Assembly: GCF_000499205.1 (NCBI RefSeq)
Contig: NZ_AWUK01000050.1
Coordinates: 1-38,978 of the forward strand
Source: Paenibacillus sp. MAEPY2
GTDB lineage: Bacteria; Bacillota; Bacilli; Paenibacillales; Paenibacillaceae
DNA: 38,978 nucleotides
Reading direction: 5' to 3'
The translations under genes were made by a program, and so were the position numbers. Numbering within the stretch: position 1 is the stretch's first letter; each line of letters starts with the position of its first letter. Shown here piece by piece: positions 21,401 to 26,700 of the stretch. The notes beneath the pieces are model-generated. The model ran no database searches and was not told the DNA's origin. It saw only the letters and a program-made list of their open reading frames with translations.

Positions 21401-22242
21401 ACCGATTTCAAACAGGTAATCTCACGTTCCACGATGGCATTAAAAAAAGCAGTTGTGATGAACATAACGGTTATCCCGTTTTTTTCAATAGACTGGGCAA
21501 GGCCGGACATGTTAAGGGCCTCTTCCTTCTGAAGGATGACTAATCTGGCTCCATTCAGCAGGGCTCCAAATATTTCAAATACCGAAGCATCAAACGAATA
21601 GTTGGACATCTGAAGCATACAGTCCTGCTCCGTAATTGTGATGTAATTGGTATCACGTACAACACGGATAGCAGCCCGATGAGAGATCACAACACCTTTG
21701 GGCAAACCCGTTGACCCCGATGTATAGATAATGTAAGCCGGATCTTCCGCCTGGTTAAGGTCCGTCAGTTCATCCGACGAAAAGTCCTGATAATCCATAA
21801 TCCTGGGGTGAACCATTTCCAGGCCGGCGCATTCTTTGTAGTTGCTCCCAGTCTGAGATGTCAGCAGCATACATGCTCCACTGTCCTTGAGCATATAAGT
21901 CACTCGTTCCTCAGGTGTTTCGGAATCAATCGGTAAATAAGAAGCCCCTGATTTGAGAACGGCTATTAAAGCAATTATCATTTCAGGGGATCTCTCTAGC
22001 ATAATACCAATTATTTTGTTGCGGTCTGCCCCCTTCTGACGAAGAAATGCGGCCATTTGGTTAGAATACTGATCTACTTCCTTGTACGTATATTGAATGG
22101 TGTCTGAGGTTACCGCAATCGCATCGCGATGCAAGCGGGCCTGCTCTTGAAATAACTGATGAATGGTATAATTGCGGGGATAGTTCGTCCTGTTCTCGTT
22201 CACTGTCGGATTCTCTCTGATATTGGAATGTCCAGTAATCAT
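6412..22242 (-). CDS. bacA: Five-module NRPS, bacitracin synthetase A-like
   Basis: A 5276-residue NRPS that starts a peptide chain and builds residues 1-5, predicted Ile-Cys(thiazoline)-Leu-D-Glu-Ile. Domains, approximate residues: A 25-515, T (Ser563), Cy 620-1065, A 1077-1550, T (Ser1605), C 1662-2100, A 2111-2600, T (Ser2652), C 2704-3140, A 3150-3655, T (Ser3699), E 3750-4195, C 4216-4655, A 4671-5175, T (Ser5222), acidic tail. Domain order, codes, D-residue position and length (B. licheniformis BacA is about 5255 residues) all match BacA. The ATG at 22242 is chosen because AAAGGAAGG lies 8 nt upstream and the -35 of a perfect promoter overlaps the longer open frame that begins at a TTG at 22305. 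With no leading C domain, Ile1 keeps a free amine, as in bacitracin. The substrate calls for residues 1 and 5 could be Val instead of Ile. Confidence 0.95.
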   Translation of the reverse strand: MITGHSNIRENPTVNENRTNYPRNYTIHQLFQEQARLHRDAIAVTSDTIQYTYKEVDQYSNQMAAFLRQKGADRNKIIGIMLERSPEMIIALIAVLKSGASYLPIDSETPEERVTYMLKDSGACMLLTSQTGSNYKECAGLEMVHPRIMDYQDFSSDELTDLNQAEDPAYIIYTSGSTGLPKGVVISHRAAIRVVRDTNYITITEQDCMLQMSNYSFDASVFEIFGALLNGARLVILQKEEALNMSGLAQSIEKNGITVMFITTAFFNAIVEREITCLKSVRKVLFGGERVSLTHVKKAFEYMGENKLIHVYGPTESTVFATYYAVNEIDEEALTIPIGRPIANTSVLVLDQHDHPVPVGTAGELCISGDGLALGYLNNDELTEQKFVSHPFLTSERMYRTGDLVRWTPEHTLEFLDRMDQQVKLRGFRIELGEIETHLSRHDAVAEAFVMMRTNDAGHSYLCAYMVLTQETSIEELRLFLEQRIPEYMVPNYYVKLEQLPLTANGKINKSELPEPDHSIHSGRVYVAPTTELEQRLSLIWKDVLQIEQLSVHDSFAHLGGHSLNAIEVIARINEDLSASLPLNQLFRLGTIQNIAKFLEENNDEDNTEAYFTDQGDPANMLEPFGLTGIQLAYLIGRDPAFEMGGAATNFTVEFEAEADMDLVNATLQKLINRHPILRTVVYENGTQQILKKPPLYTVEVIDVSEWDTAYRSSRMEAERQRMMTKVIIPSEWPLFEMKAYRMSERQYYFYLNLDPLICDDSSLKLLIKEFKWLYANGDQELPELQYNFRDYVQAMTRFKQSARYFKDQQYWMDKLEDFPGSPALPLKCDPSDINVPQFSKFSNFITGEHWNKLKQQARQHNVTPTSILCAAYAYVLAHWSNQERFGVNLTVFNRIPFHEDVQRMAGDFTTLMLLDIDTRNSMNSFWTFTESVQHSLLDALDHRHYDGVDFIRQLGKKHDMHKRAVMPIVFTSVLNENVEDSFDALFNFDQIKYFSTRTSQVYIDNQVYEINGGLYITWDFVDQLFEKEVIESMFQQYLILLNQVISATQITELELSQSSRQLIEQYNDTSKPLALKPLHDLLTVTAIRFGDRVAIQHHERSICYIELERRSNQIARYLIDHGVQRGDYIGVYGKRCIDTIVNIFGVLKAGAAYIPLDPDYPEERKQYIREKANCKFFIMPELYETEALETYSAESINSGVTNDDMAYVIFTSGSTGKPKGVQIKHGAAANTILDMNERFNVTSSDRMMGISSLCFDLSVYDIFGAVSCGACLVLIDDQRDMFQLKNVMEQEKITIWNSVPALMDMCVDLYSPGEKNNDLRLVLLSGDWISLRLPQKIVDVFPESEVVSLGGATEASIWSIYYPITAVSEQWKSIPYGRPLANQQIHVLNRQLQPCPIDVEGELYIGGSGVASGYLHDEEKTRQSFIVHPQLGYIYKTGDFGVLRSEGYVEFLGRKDSQVKIKGYRVELGEIENVLLQADDVQKAAVIDVAGENGVKSLFAFVVADQNVDTLPLKVLLQSKLPNYMVPSMFLKVDEVPLTANGKVNKAVLEQVARQHQLTVREQVVVDTEPVNSIQEQLLQIWRDVFGLKQIGMNVSCFDLGGDSLKIMAIVAEVKKRLHVEVPIGEMFRNDTIYSLEQYLATKAHVKPAVIIEKLSRRDRFRASAAQKSMYTLSLLENNRGAYHIPMALFMEGEVHFIRLERALQTFIARHEILRTGFEVIEDELVQTVHTNVAFTLDYDDLGELDTDDHELVCLTSSLCKQSTQVFDLRQPPLMRAKLVRIGHGRHLFIINFHHIVADGTSQGILMNELLELYSGSILPDVDVHYLDYTAWQEQYGHSDEMAKQEAYWLDVYSSPPPTLELPYDFKRPEINTYEGNNIYSHLGESLTRDIRQLAKDTGSTLYMVMLSAYFLLLHRYTHEKDLVVGAAASGRLHEPLQHMFGVFVNTIALRNQMNESDSVRQLIEQIKQTTVAAFEHSEYAFDELVRKTGAEREINRNPLFDTMFSLENASLFTRETEGMKLSPVMFNLDNAKFDLTFNILEFENEIVLNVEYSTDLFSQETIQRMSDNYIALVGNMISGLEQPLSEIESLSPGERDQLIHTFNPPSLEYPLHKTVDELFEQQVRRTPDHVALVMGEKQVTYRELNHRSEQLAEVLRKKGVRDNNIVGVLAERSIDAVIGMLAVLKAGGAYLPIDPAYPNERIHYMLEDSQTQWVLTPKQRFEHVVQGKESSVHLIDLQTELVQTDEFLISSSLQPIRGQSRNLAYVIYTSGSTGQPKGVMVSHQSLVHLCTWHHKRYQITDADRSASYASLSFDAFVWELFPYLLAGASVHLIQDEIRLDVVRINDYFHQHQISIAFLPTAICEQFIRQENHSLRTLLTGGDKLNYFEPRNYEVVNNYGPTENTVVTTSFTINQMYANIPIGQPLPNTTVFILSGSDQLSPIGVPGELCISGAGLAKGYLNRPQLTAEKFVQHPFNPEQKMYRTGDWVRWLPDGNIEYLGRMDDQVKIRGFRIELGEIEHLLLQDPRVLEAAVIAHTDPADLPILCGYVVCHEGHPVDVIDKIKEELTRRLPSYMVPTHLVMMDRLPLTANGKVNRKALPMPTPSDNRETIGYEPPRNPVEVALVTLWQDILKIGNLGVHDRFFDIGGHSLLATILISRLHKEMQVEMPLVQIFRTPTIRGMAQYILDHKKSKYTSIPHAPLQYLYDLSAAQQRIYILSNLGPTGTAYNMPLAMKLKGSINKKQLNEAFSCLIARHESLRTSFVMNQGKPAQKIMPSVDFEVQYSSIRAEVESPVLSDWVQPFSLEQAPLMRAELVQTQADEHVLLLDMHHMISDGISIGILLHELAELYNGKKMPPVAAQYKDYSLWAYERQSSSDSIRHEKYWADVLKEEVPVLDLPLDFARPKTKSFNGDQIHLPLDKTLTAALEQLANDQGATMYMLFVSAFTTLLSRYTGQEDILIGTPVSGRNHDDLNRVIGMFVNTIVLRNAPRGHYTFRQYLEQVKENTLQAYEHQEYPFERLVEQVDVKRDPSRNPLFDVMLVQNTDWLQLHMNDVEAILLEDGIQRSKFDMTARVNKTNLSWNLELEYNTDVFRAERIQRFAEHFVEILRQVAAAPEVRLDQLDILTQPEKTVLTGFNPPRQAYERDKTLVQMFMEQVERNPDNIALVFENEQLTYRMLNERANVLACELRKEGAGPNHIVAVMVERSINMIVAIVGVLKSGAAYMPIDPELPAERKRYMLTDSGARLLCTADHSMVDDLAFKGTVILLDALDRSGVREPVREPDMINHSSDAAYVIYTSGSTGRPKGVVVEHYNVHNLVDGLVEAVYQHYETPLNIALIAPYIFDASVKQIFAALLLGHALHIVPKSTVWEADLLLNYYAHHHIHVSDGTPAHLKLLTLASAGCKHQYELQELIIGGDVLTFDLLDEVYTTLPGMKANVTNVYGPTECTVDAAWNRIMYGTGERSGTIPIGRPIRNTSILIMDRYNRPQPVGVPGELCISGEGVARGYLNQPDLTAEKFVDSPIDNDRKMYRTGDTAKWLPDGTIEFVGRQDDQVKIRGYRIELGEVEYQLTRLEVIQEAFLNAGQDDSGNDYLCAYIVIADPGLSIMDVRERLELQVPSYMIPAHFVKMDHLPRTVSGKVDRSRLPEPGNRILDDAKYEPPRNDKEQKLVQIWENILNLDCIGIHHNFFVMGGDSIKALQTISGLSKLGLKVEMKDLFANPTIRQLSPYVKHSQTPTTGNAEVTGEVFLTPIQQRFFARNDTDHNHYNQAFMLFRQEGFDQNAIRLSFDKLMEHHDGLRMVYGYNSSGEMTQTIPSYRSGMFEFDVVDVRGVAQPEAFIEEQASLLHKNMEIHEGQLVKLRLFRLDEGEHLLITIHHLVMDGVSWRILLEDLEWLYIQAVEQKPLDVGPKTVSYQQFAAALKSYSKHHLLQKEQAFWRNMSSVYTPLLDSQCQTTNTVRDHGHSATLVSELDREQTGWLLQQTNRAYQTEINDILLTALMLSVTEITGQPRFKIMLEGHGRQALVSELNVSRTVGWFTSVYPVVFDLYQELELPKAIKTVKETLRAIPNKGIGYGILKYMADQHGFADEKEAPILFNYMGELDSSLERNVFRSSHIPVGQTVGGQLTREHDFEINAVVMDGKFTVHTTYSDGIYEAETAEQLNRLFMDNLHQIVHHCRNKQGTERTPSDYGKHPVSIAELEAIQNRIDPLVISKMYPLTLMQSGMLYHSLAQETSHAYFEQVFVELKGNVDVEILKYSFGRVIQRHEGLRSIFEYQLVEQPRQLIIDQQQAEWLMLDWTGTSQREQLQRMEQFMAEDQERGFDLSRELLIRFCLISRGADAYTLVISHHHILLDGWCLDILIREMFEIYASQQAGQPEMLEETRPLGDYLDWLDQQNKEEALAYWKQYLQGYDERVTLPKTGANLNAEAPTLREQEIQFPRELTSGLKQFAMNNQVTFNALIQAIWGMVLCRYSGTEDVVYGTVISGRDADVEGIENMVGLFINTIPTRVKFEPEELFADALRRVQQEGMEGQKYGYVHLGDIQDQSELKADLLDHVLVFQNFGNEQAASLAAEHVTGVALECVYGIEHTHYDLSVTAVMGDTFRLKCSYNRNVLDSDLMNGLGDHVLYVAEQISANQDIRVKEIALIGERDRPKMELLSHGPMTPFPKEKTLSQLFDEQAERTPDAVALVMHEKQLTYRELQEKSNQMSERLRMQGIQPSSIVGLMVQRSFEMIISILGILKAGAAYLPIDPQWPKARIVHMLHDSGAALLLTEKQWMEDFTGVTEVMNVHANVEDTIRLESIGMKESAPTLASEDKAGDDLAYIIYTSGSTGKPKGVMISHANAIRVVKNTNYIQISASDSILQLSNYAFDGSIFDIFGALLNGARLVMIEQETLLDINQLSKVLTEERITVCFMTTALFNLLVDRAPHCLLGLRKLLFGGERASVSHARKALSHMGADKLIHVYGPTESTVFATSYPVQAIGDNDGSLPIGKPIANTSAWILDDNQQFVPNGVPGELYLSGDGLSLGYLNNEDLTEAKFVNNPYQLHGRMYRTGDRVRRQSDGTIEFLERMDHQVKLRGYRIELGEIEQVLISHEHVREATVVAVKDSGGQDTLCAYLTVLKEVNRVDMQSYMEARLPGYMVPSYFMVLEQLLLTPNGKIDRHALPRPEIAIKSETTYEAPSNYVEEQLVNIWEEVLNVKPIGTTHHFFECGGNSLKVMHAVQLTNRKLQMELKISQFFEYPTIKQQVSHILGGSTADLDLNEYVEEEI
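6415..6456 (-). other. Acidic C-terminal docking tail (SLiM-like)
   Basis: The last 14 residues (TADLDLNEYVEEEI) follow the T domain directly and are strongly acidic with spaced hydrophobics. This is the pattern of short linear motifs that bind beta-hairpin docking domains. The next protein begins with such a domain bearing basic residues, so this is the likely handover point from module 5 to module 6. Confidence 0.65.
6466..9597 (-). other. NRPS module 5: DCL C-A-T, Ile-like
   Basis: The condensation domain starts YPLTLMQSGMLYHSL and has HHHILLDGW, hallmarks of the DCL type. The A code D-G-F-F-L-G-V-V-F-(K) differs by one residue from the bacitracin Ile5 code DGFFLGVVYK. The T domain has CGGNS. 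The A domain is closely similar to that of module 1 (identical LIHVYGPTESTVFAT blocks). Confidence 0.86.
9661..14133 (-). other. NRPS module 4: C-A-T-E, D-glutamate
   Basis: Condensation motif HHMISDG. The A code D-A-K-D-I-G-V-V-D-(K) is a glutamate code. The T domain reads MGGDS, the form usual before an E domain. The E domain has HHLVMDGVSW, EGHGRQ and VGWFTSVYP motifs, all as in active epimerases. The next module opens with a DCL-type condensation domain, which independently supports a D-residue here. Confidence 0.93.
14161..17259 (-). other. NRPS module 3: C-A-T, leucine
   Basis: LCL-type condensation domain with HHIVADG. The A domain code D-A-W-F-L-G-N-V-V-(K) is identical to the known leucine code of bacitracin synthetase A. 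The T domain has IGGHS. No epimerization domain follows, so the residue stays L. Confidence 0.93.
17311..20388 (-). other. NRPS module 2: Cy-A-T, cysteine heterocyclization
   Basis: The Cy domain shows the diagnostic DxxxxDxxS motif (DPLICDDSS, Asp755, Asp760, Ser763) in place of HHxxxDG. The A domain code D-L-Y-N-L-S-L-I-W-(K) is the standard cysteine code. Its core contains SLGGATEASIW, typical of A domains paired with Cy. There is no inserted oxidase domain, so the product is a thiazoline unless another enzyme oxidises it. Confidence 0.94.
20443..22170 (-). other. NRPS module 1 (loading): A-T, Ile-like
   Basis: The initiation module has no condensation domain. The specificity residues read D-A-F-F-L-G-V-V-F-(K), a branched aliphatic pocket close to the isoleucine code DGFFLGVVYK of bacitracin synthetase. 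The T domain has LGGHS. The following Cy domain would join this residue to Cys and cyclise it, giving an Ile-thiazoline head. Confidence 0.78.
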
Positions 22243-22250
22243 AACGATAT

Positions 22251-22260
22251 CCTTCCTTTG
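22251..22260 (-). promoter_or_regulatory. Ribosome binding site of the five-module NRPS
   Basis: CAAAGGAAGG lies 8 nt before ATG 22242. It decides the start: the longer open frame begins at a TTG inside the promoter's -35 hexamer and has no ribosome site. Confidence 0.85.
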
Positions 22261-22276
22261 CAAGCAGAATACAGCT

Positions 22277-22305
22277 ATTATATTATCCTGAAATTTCCAT
22301 GTCAA
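22277..22305 (-). promoter_or_regulatory. Perfect sigma-A promoter of the NRPS operon
   Basis: On the minus strand TTGACA (22305-22300) and TATAAT (22282-22277) are separated by exactly 17 bp. Both hexamers match the vegetative consensus fully. Transcription would start near 22270 and give a leader of about 28 nt with the ribosome site in it. An unmodified consensus promoter would be strong, so control must come from a repressor or from AT-rich binding proteins acting on the adjacent repeats. Confidence 0.88.
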
Positions 22306-22308
22306 TCT

Positions 22309-22348
22309 ATTTACTTATTTGTGTTTTTAAGTAAAATAAAAGTAAAAT
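22309..22348. repeat. Operator-like AT-rich repeats upstream of the NRPS promoter
   Basis: Two direct copies of AAGTAAAAT (22329-22337 and 22340-22348) start 11 bp apart, about one helical turn. An inverted copy, ATTTACTT, lies at 22309-22316 and forms a 7-bp inverted repeat (TTTACTT/AAGTAAA) with the first. The block abuts the -35 of the NRPS promoter, so it could be an UP element, an AbrB-like target or a specific operator. Binding is inference. Confidence 0.5.
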
Positions 22349-22352
22349 TTGG

Positions 22353-22362
22353 TGAATATTCA
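22353..22362. promoter_or_regulatory. Perfect 10-bp palindrome between the divergent promoters
   Basis: TGAATATTCA is a perfect palindrome midway between the NRPS and P450 promoters. It could be a dimeric regulator half-site, but its small size makes chance possible. Confidence 0.25.
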
Positions 22363-22385
22363 GAGGGTTACTCGACAGATTCTAG

Positions 22386-22413
22386 TATACATGCTACTCT
22401 AATTTTGTATAAT
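22386..22413 (+). promoter_or_regulatory. Probable promoter of the P450 gene
   Basis: A perfect TATAAT -10 hexamer lies at 22408-22413. The best -35 is TATACA (22386-22391, four of six matches) at 16 bp spacing. It is weaker than the divergent NRPS promoter on the other strand. Confidence 0.5.
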
Positions 22414-22442
22414 TTCCTTTATTTCTCAAAACGAGTGTGATA

Positions 22443-22450
22443 AAAGGAGG
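22443..22450 (+). promoter_or_regulatory. Ribosome binding site of the P450 gene
   Basis: AAAGGAGG lies 7 nt before TTG 22458 and 13 nt before ATG 22464. It lies after the GTG at 22437 and so excludes that codon as the start. Confidence 0.75.
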
Positions 22451-22457
22451 AAACCAC

Positions 22458-23699
22458 TTGTCAATGCCTGTCATTGATGTCAATGATCCAACCACGTTTT
22501 ATAATGAAAACTTCTTTGGTAATCCGTATGACGTGTATCGACAGCTGATTCAGCAAGGCGAAATTCACAAAGTGAATCTGTATGGAGGATTATGGTACAT
22601 TGGTGGGTATGAGACCGTAAACAAGTACATTGCAGATCCACGCATTTCCCATAACACGGCACAGCAATATTGGGCAGTCCAGTTTTCGGAACAACAGCTT
22701 TATGGGATTCTGGAGTTCATTCGTCTGTTCTCCATGTGGATGTCCCTCCAGGATGGCACTTCTCACCTCAGATATCGCAAAATGCTAAGCCAGGCCTTCT
22801 CCGTGTCTATCAAAAATCTCGCTCCTTACATTATGGATTTGATCGACGACTCTCTTGATGAACTGGAAGGAAAGGAAGAAGTGGATCTGATTAAGGACTA
22901 TGCTTACCCGCTTCCGACCAAAGTCATTATGAAACTGCTGGGCCTTCCTGAAGAACAGTATGAGCGTGTGGCCGAATGTGCAGATAGCCTTGTTCACTTG
23001 TTCGGTTCCATGACGGTTACATATGAGGACGTCACGCGTGCGCAAAATCTTTTGGTTCTGTTAACTGCCTATTTAACCGATGTGATTGAAGAACGAAGAA
23101 TACATCCTCAGGAAGATTTTATTACTTATCTTATAGAAGCAACTGATGATGATGGTGTGCACCTGACCATTGAAGAAATTCATGCGCAATGTGCCATGCT
23201 TCTCTTCGCCGGACATGAGACCACACCTAATCTGATTGGGAATGGTATGCTCACACTGATGAAACACCCGGAACAACTTCAGAAATTAAAAGACACTCCG
23301 GGTCTGATCAAAAGCACCATTCAGGAAGTCCTTCGTTATGAGAGCCCTGCACAGATTACTGTAAGAACCGCTCTTGAGGACATCGAAATCCTGGATCAAC
23401 AGATTAAAAAAGGCGAATTGATCATGTTCTGCTTTGGGTCAGCCAATCATGATCCGCGAAAATTTACCGATCCCCATCGGTTTGATATTGAACGCAATGA
23501 AGCGCGGAATCTGGCCTTTGGTGTAGGAATTCATTCTTGCATCGGAGCCCAATTGGCAATGATGGAAACAGAAATTGCCATGAGTCGTCTGATCGCGAGA
23601 TATCCGAATATGGAATGGATTCAGGAGGAACCCGAATGGCTGCCCAATGTAGGCTTTCGCGGTCTTCAGCGGTTGCTTGTCCGCTTGAACAATCAATGA
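22458..23699 (+). CDS. Cytochrome P450 (CYP107/PksS-like class)
   Basis: A soluble bacterial P450 of about 413 residues, the usual length for class I tailoring enzymes. Visible motifs: I-helix LLFAGHETT with the oxygen-activating Glu-Thr, K-helix EVLRYESP (ExxR), and heme loop FGVGIHSCIGAQLA with the Cys that ligates iron. No signal peptide or membrane anchor is seen, so it is cytosolic and needs a separate ferredoxin/reductase, none of which is in the window. TTG 22458 is preferred for its ribosome site; ATG 22464 is the alternative. It stands alone, divergent from the NRPS and convergent with the PKS. Its substrate may be the peptide or the polyketide; the sequence does not decide. The CYP107-like placement is from overall motif style and is not certain. 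Confidence 0.93.
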   Translation: MSMPVIDVNDPTTFYNENFFGNPYDVYRQLIQQGEIHKVNLYGGLWYIGGYETVNKYIADPRISHNTAQQYWAVQFSEQQLYGILEFIRLFSMWMSLQDGTSHLRYRKMLSQAFSVSIKNLAPYIMDLIDDSLDELEGKEEVDLIKDYAYPLPTKVIMKLLGLPEEQYERVAECADSLVHLFGSMTVTYEDVTRAQNLLVLLTAYLTDVIEERRIHPQEDFITYLIEATDDDGVHLTIEEIHAQCAMLLFAGHETTPNLIGNGMLTLMKHPEQLQKLKDTPGLIKSTIQEVLRYESPAQITVRTALEDIEILDQQIKKGELIMFCFGSANHDPRKFTDPHRFDIERNEARNLAFGVGIHSCIGAQLAMMETEIAMSRLIARYPNMEWIQEEPEWLPNVGFRGLQRLLVRLNNQ

Positions 23700-23715
23700 A
23701 CTTGGTATAAGATCC

Positions 23716-23752
23716 AAAAAGCGTCGCTCCATAATGAGCAACGCTTTTTTTT
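23716..23752. terminator. Bidirectional rho-independent terminator
   Basis: Stem arms AGCGTCGCTC and GAGCAACGCT (one mismatch) enclose a 6-nt loop, with an A-run before and a T-run after. It serves the P450 on the plus strand (stop at 23697-23699) and the PKS on the minus strand (stop at 23757-23759). It isolates PKS transcripts from the downstream NRPS operon. Confidence 0.88.
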
Positions 23753-23756
23753 GATC

Positions 23757-26700
23757 TTATTTGATCTGGTTTTTGGAACTCTTGCGTGGAACTCTTGCTT
23801 TGGTGCTTTTTTTGAAGGATTGAATGTCTTTGTCCGTGACCCCTTCATTTGAATACAACTGCTTGCAAAAAGCACCTATTCGATCCGAGCTTGCGGGATT
23901 GGACAACAGCATCATATGGTTGGAAACATCGATGTCAAACAAATTAAAATTCGGGATGTTCTCCTCCCATACTTTCCAATAAGATGAGTTATTCAATTCG
24001 ATGCAATCTTCTGCCGTGACAAAGTAAGGTTCAAGTTCACCAAAGAAATGTCCGCTGCGATTGCCGAAATAATAACATGCCACAGCATCTCGATCGGCAA
24101 GCGATTGAACTTGGTACTGGTCTGCCTGATATGCCTGCTGAACTTTGACACATTGCTCAATGAGCTGCTGGAGATGCTTCTCATTTTTGAAAAGCCCTCT
24201 GGATTTCGCAATTTCTGTTAAGTGTTTAAGAAAATCCTCATTACTCAATTCCATGTTGATTTCATCACGGTGAATTAACGTGTCTGCGATTTTCTCCGGT
24301 TGATGAAGGATCGAAGACAAAAGCGACATATTTACAGACTGTAAAATATAACCTTTGTCCGATGAAGTCATTTCGTCTTCATCAGAGAGATAGATCGAAT
24401 CAAGCATCACCATGCTGTTTACCTGGTCACCCTGATTCTGAAGTAGCCTGCACACCTCATATGCAATCAGGCCGCCGAGAGAATAACCGCCAAGATCATA
24501 CGGCCCTTCTGGCTGAACGGTTTTTATGACATGCACATAATACATCGCCATACCTTCGATCCCATATAACGGAGAGCGGTCCGTCATCCAGCCTCTTGCC
24601 TGGATTCCATAAAAGGGTCGCGTACACCTGGATGCAATAACCTGATAACCTTCAACCCCACCCATTGCGGCGTGAAACCAGAAGACGGGTCTGCCTTCAG
24701 AAGCATGATTCAGCCGAACAAGTTCGGGGAATTGAGGCCATGCCTTAACAGCTGATTTCAAAGAGCCATTTGTTTTCTCCTCCGGTCCGGTGACGCTGAA
24801 ACTTGTTGGCTTGGCTTGAAGCATTGGGGTCTGATTTAATCTGTCTGTCAGGCTTGCTATGATGTCTGCCAAAGTCAAACAATGTTGCAAATCGGCTGCA
24901 CTGATTTCAGGATTCAGTTCTGTTTGCAATCGTTGAACCAACTGGATGAACACAATGGAGTCCATTCCATATTGCACAAGAGGTGTCGATTCATGAAGTT
25001 CACCGCTTTGCAATCCAAGCAGACTCTGAATTATGGCTGTAATGCTGTATTCCAGTGATGTATTTCCGGTTACATCCATACTGGAGTCAGAAGCAACTTC
25101 CACTGGACTGGAAATGACCACGGATTTGGTATGAGCAGGAGTGAGGTCAACCCAGCACCTTCTCTTTTCAAATGGATAGCCAGGCAATGAAATGATGTGA
25201 GCAGGCTTCCCTTCATACAGCTTTTCCCAAGAAACGTTTCCTCCTTTGGACCAATACAGTGCAATTTTATCAAGGCTGCCCGCAGCCATGAAAGCTCTCA
25301 ATATTTTTTCGCCTGTGGTTCCTGATAACAGCTCCTTCACTGCCGAGTCTTCTTCCGCTCTTCCAGCAAACATCGGACAAGAATCAACCCTATTTTTATT
25401 TTCCTTTTCCGCTTTCAAAAACTTCTTCAACCCAAGAATGAGTTCTTTTTTGTTGCTCACAATTAGCGCCAGCCGCTCCGGCAATGCTTCTCTGCCAACT
25501 TGCAGCGTATATGCTACATCCCTCAAGCTCAGCTCGTTATTTAATATGATCGTATTCAGCAGCTGCTGTGCGGCGGCCTGCAAGCGTTCCTGGTTCAAAG
25601 CCGATAGAATGACAACTTGGCCCACCCAATCTTCACTAACTGCACTCTGTTGTTCTGTCTCTGCGGCGACGTACTCTTCGATGACCACATGTGCGTTAGT
25701 CCCGCTGATGCCTGTGGTGCTAATCGCTCCCATTCTTGATGCATTGGACTGCGTTTTCCAGGGTCTATTTTCTTTATGGATATTCAGATTGCCAGCCAAG
25801 CTCATGTTGATATGTCGATTAGGCTCTTCATAGGAATGGAGAGCAGGGATCGTTTTATGCCTCATAGCCATCAACATCGTGATAAGGCTGACCAAACCGG
25901 ATGCCGCAAACGTATGTCCGATTAAAGGCTTAACGGAGCCAATCGCCACGGATATGTCCTGATCGTTGTAAGAACCATACACATTGGATAATGCCTGCAT
26001 CTCAATTGCATCCCCGATCGGTGATCCCACACTTTGCGACATGATGAACTGCACTCTGCGTGGATCAATCCCATACCGCTTGTACACCATTTTCATTAAC
26101 TCTGCCTGTGACTCAGGATCAGGCGCAGTCAATCCATTGGTACGTCCGCTGTAATTAACACCACTGCCTCTAATTGTGCCATAAATAGGGTCTCCGTCCT
26201 GAATGGCCTGTTTCAAGGGTTTGAGCATCAATGCGGTCACAGCCTCACCTGGCACCATACCGTTAGCACGTTCATCAAATACGCGGCACTGGCCGTCGAG
26301 GGATAACATGCCTGACCGATGGAGAGCTGTGTGAAGCATGGGAGACAAAATCAGACTCACCGCCCCGGCCAAGGCCGTCTCGCACTCTCCGTTTCTTAGC
26401 GCCTGACACGCCTGATGAAGAGCTACCAGCCCTGAAGAACATGCGGCCGTGATTGCCATATTGGGCCCTTTTAGATCCAGCGCATATGCAATACGAGCTG
26501 CAAGAGTGGCATTTTGATTACCGTTAATCGATCCTTTGTCTGCTGTCAAATAACCATACTCGCCTTCTTCAACCCCGACATATACACCACAATTCTGGCC
26601 ACGGATACGATCCCCCATATAGCCGGCATCCTCCAGCGCATGCCATGCCTCTTCCAGAAACAGACGTTGTCTGGGATCCATCATCGCTGCTTCATTCGGT

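Noticed and set aside
22243..22305. Longer N-terminus for the five-module NRPS (TTG at 22305)
   Set aside because: The TTG is part of the -35 hexamer TTGACA and no ribosome site precedes it; ATG 22242 has one 8 nt upstream.
22437..22457. GTG 22437 as P450 start
   Set aside because: The ribosome site AAAGGAGG lies downstream of this codon, so translation must start after it.
22242..23759. PKS-NRPS hybrid chain passing from the PKS to the NRPS
   Set aside because: The PKS ends in TE and the NRPS lacks an N-terminal C domain; transcription is also separated by a terminator.
25246..25833. 195-codon open frame on the plus strand
   Set aside because: Antisense to KS3 of the PKS, low-complexity Ser/Leu-rich translation, no ribosome site.
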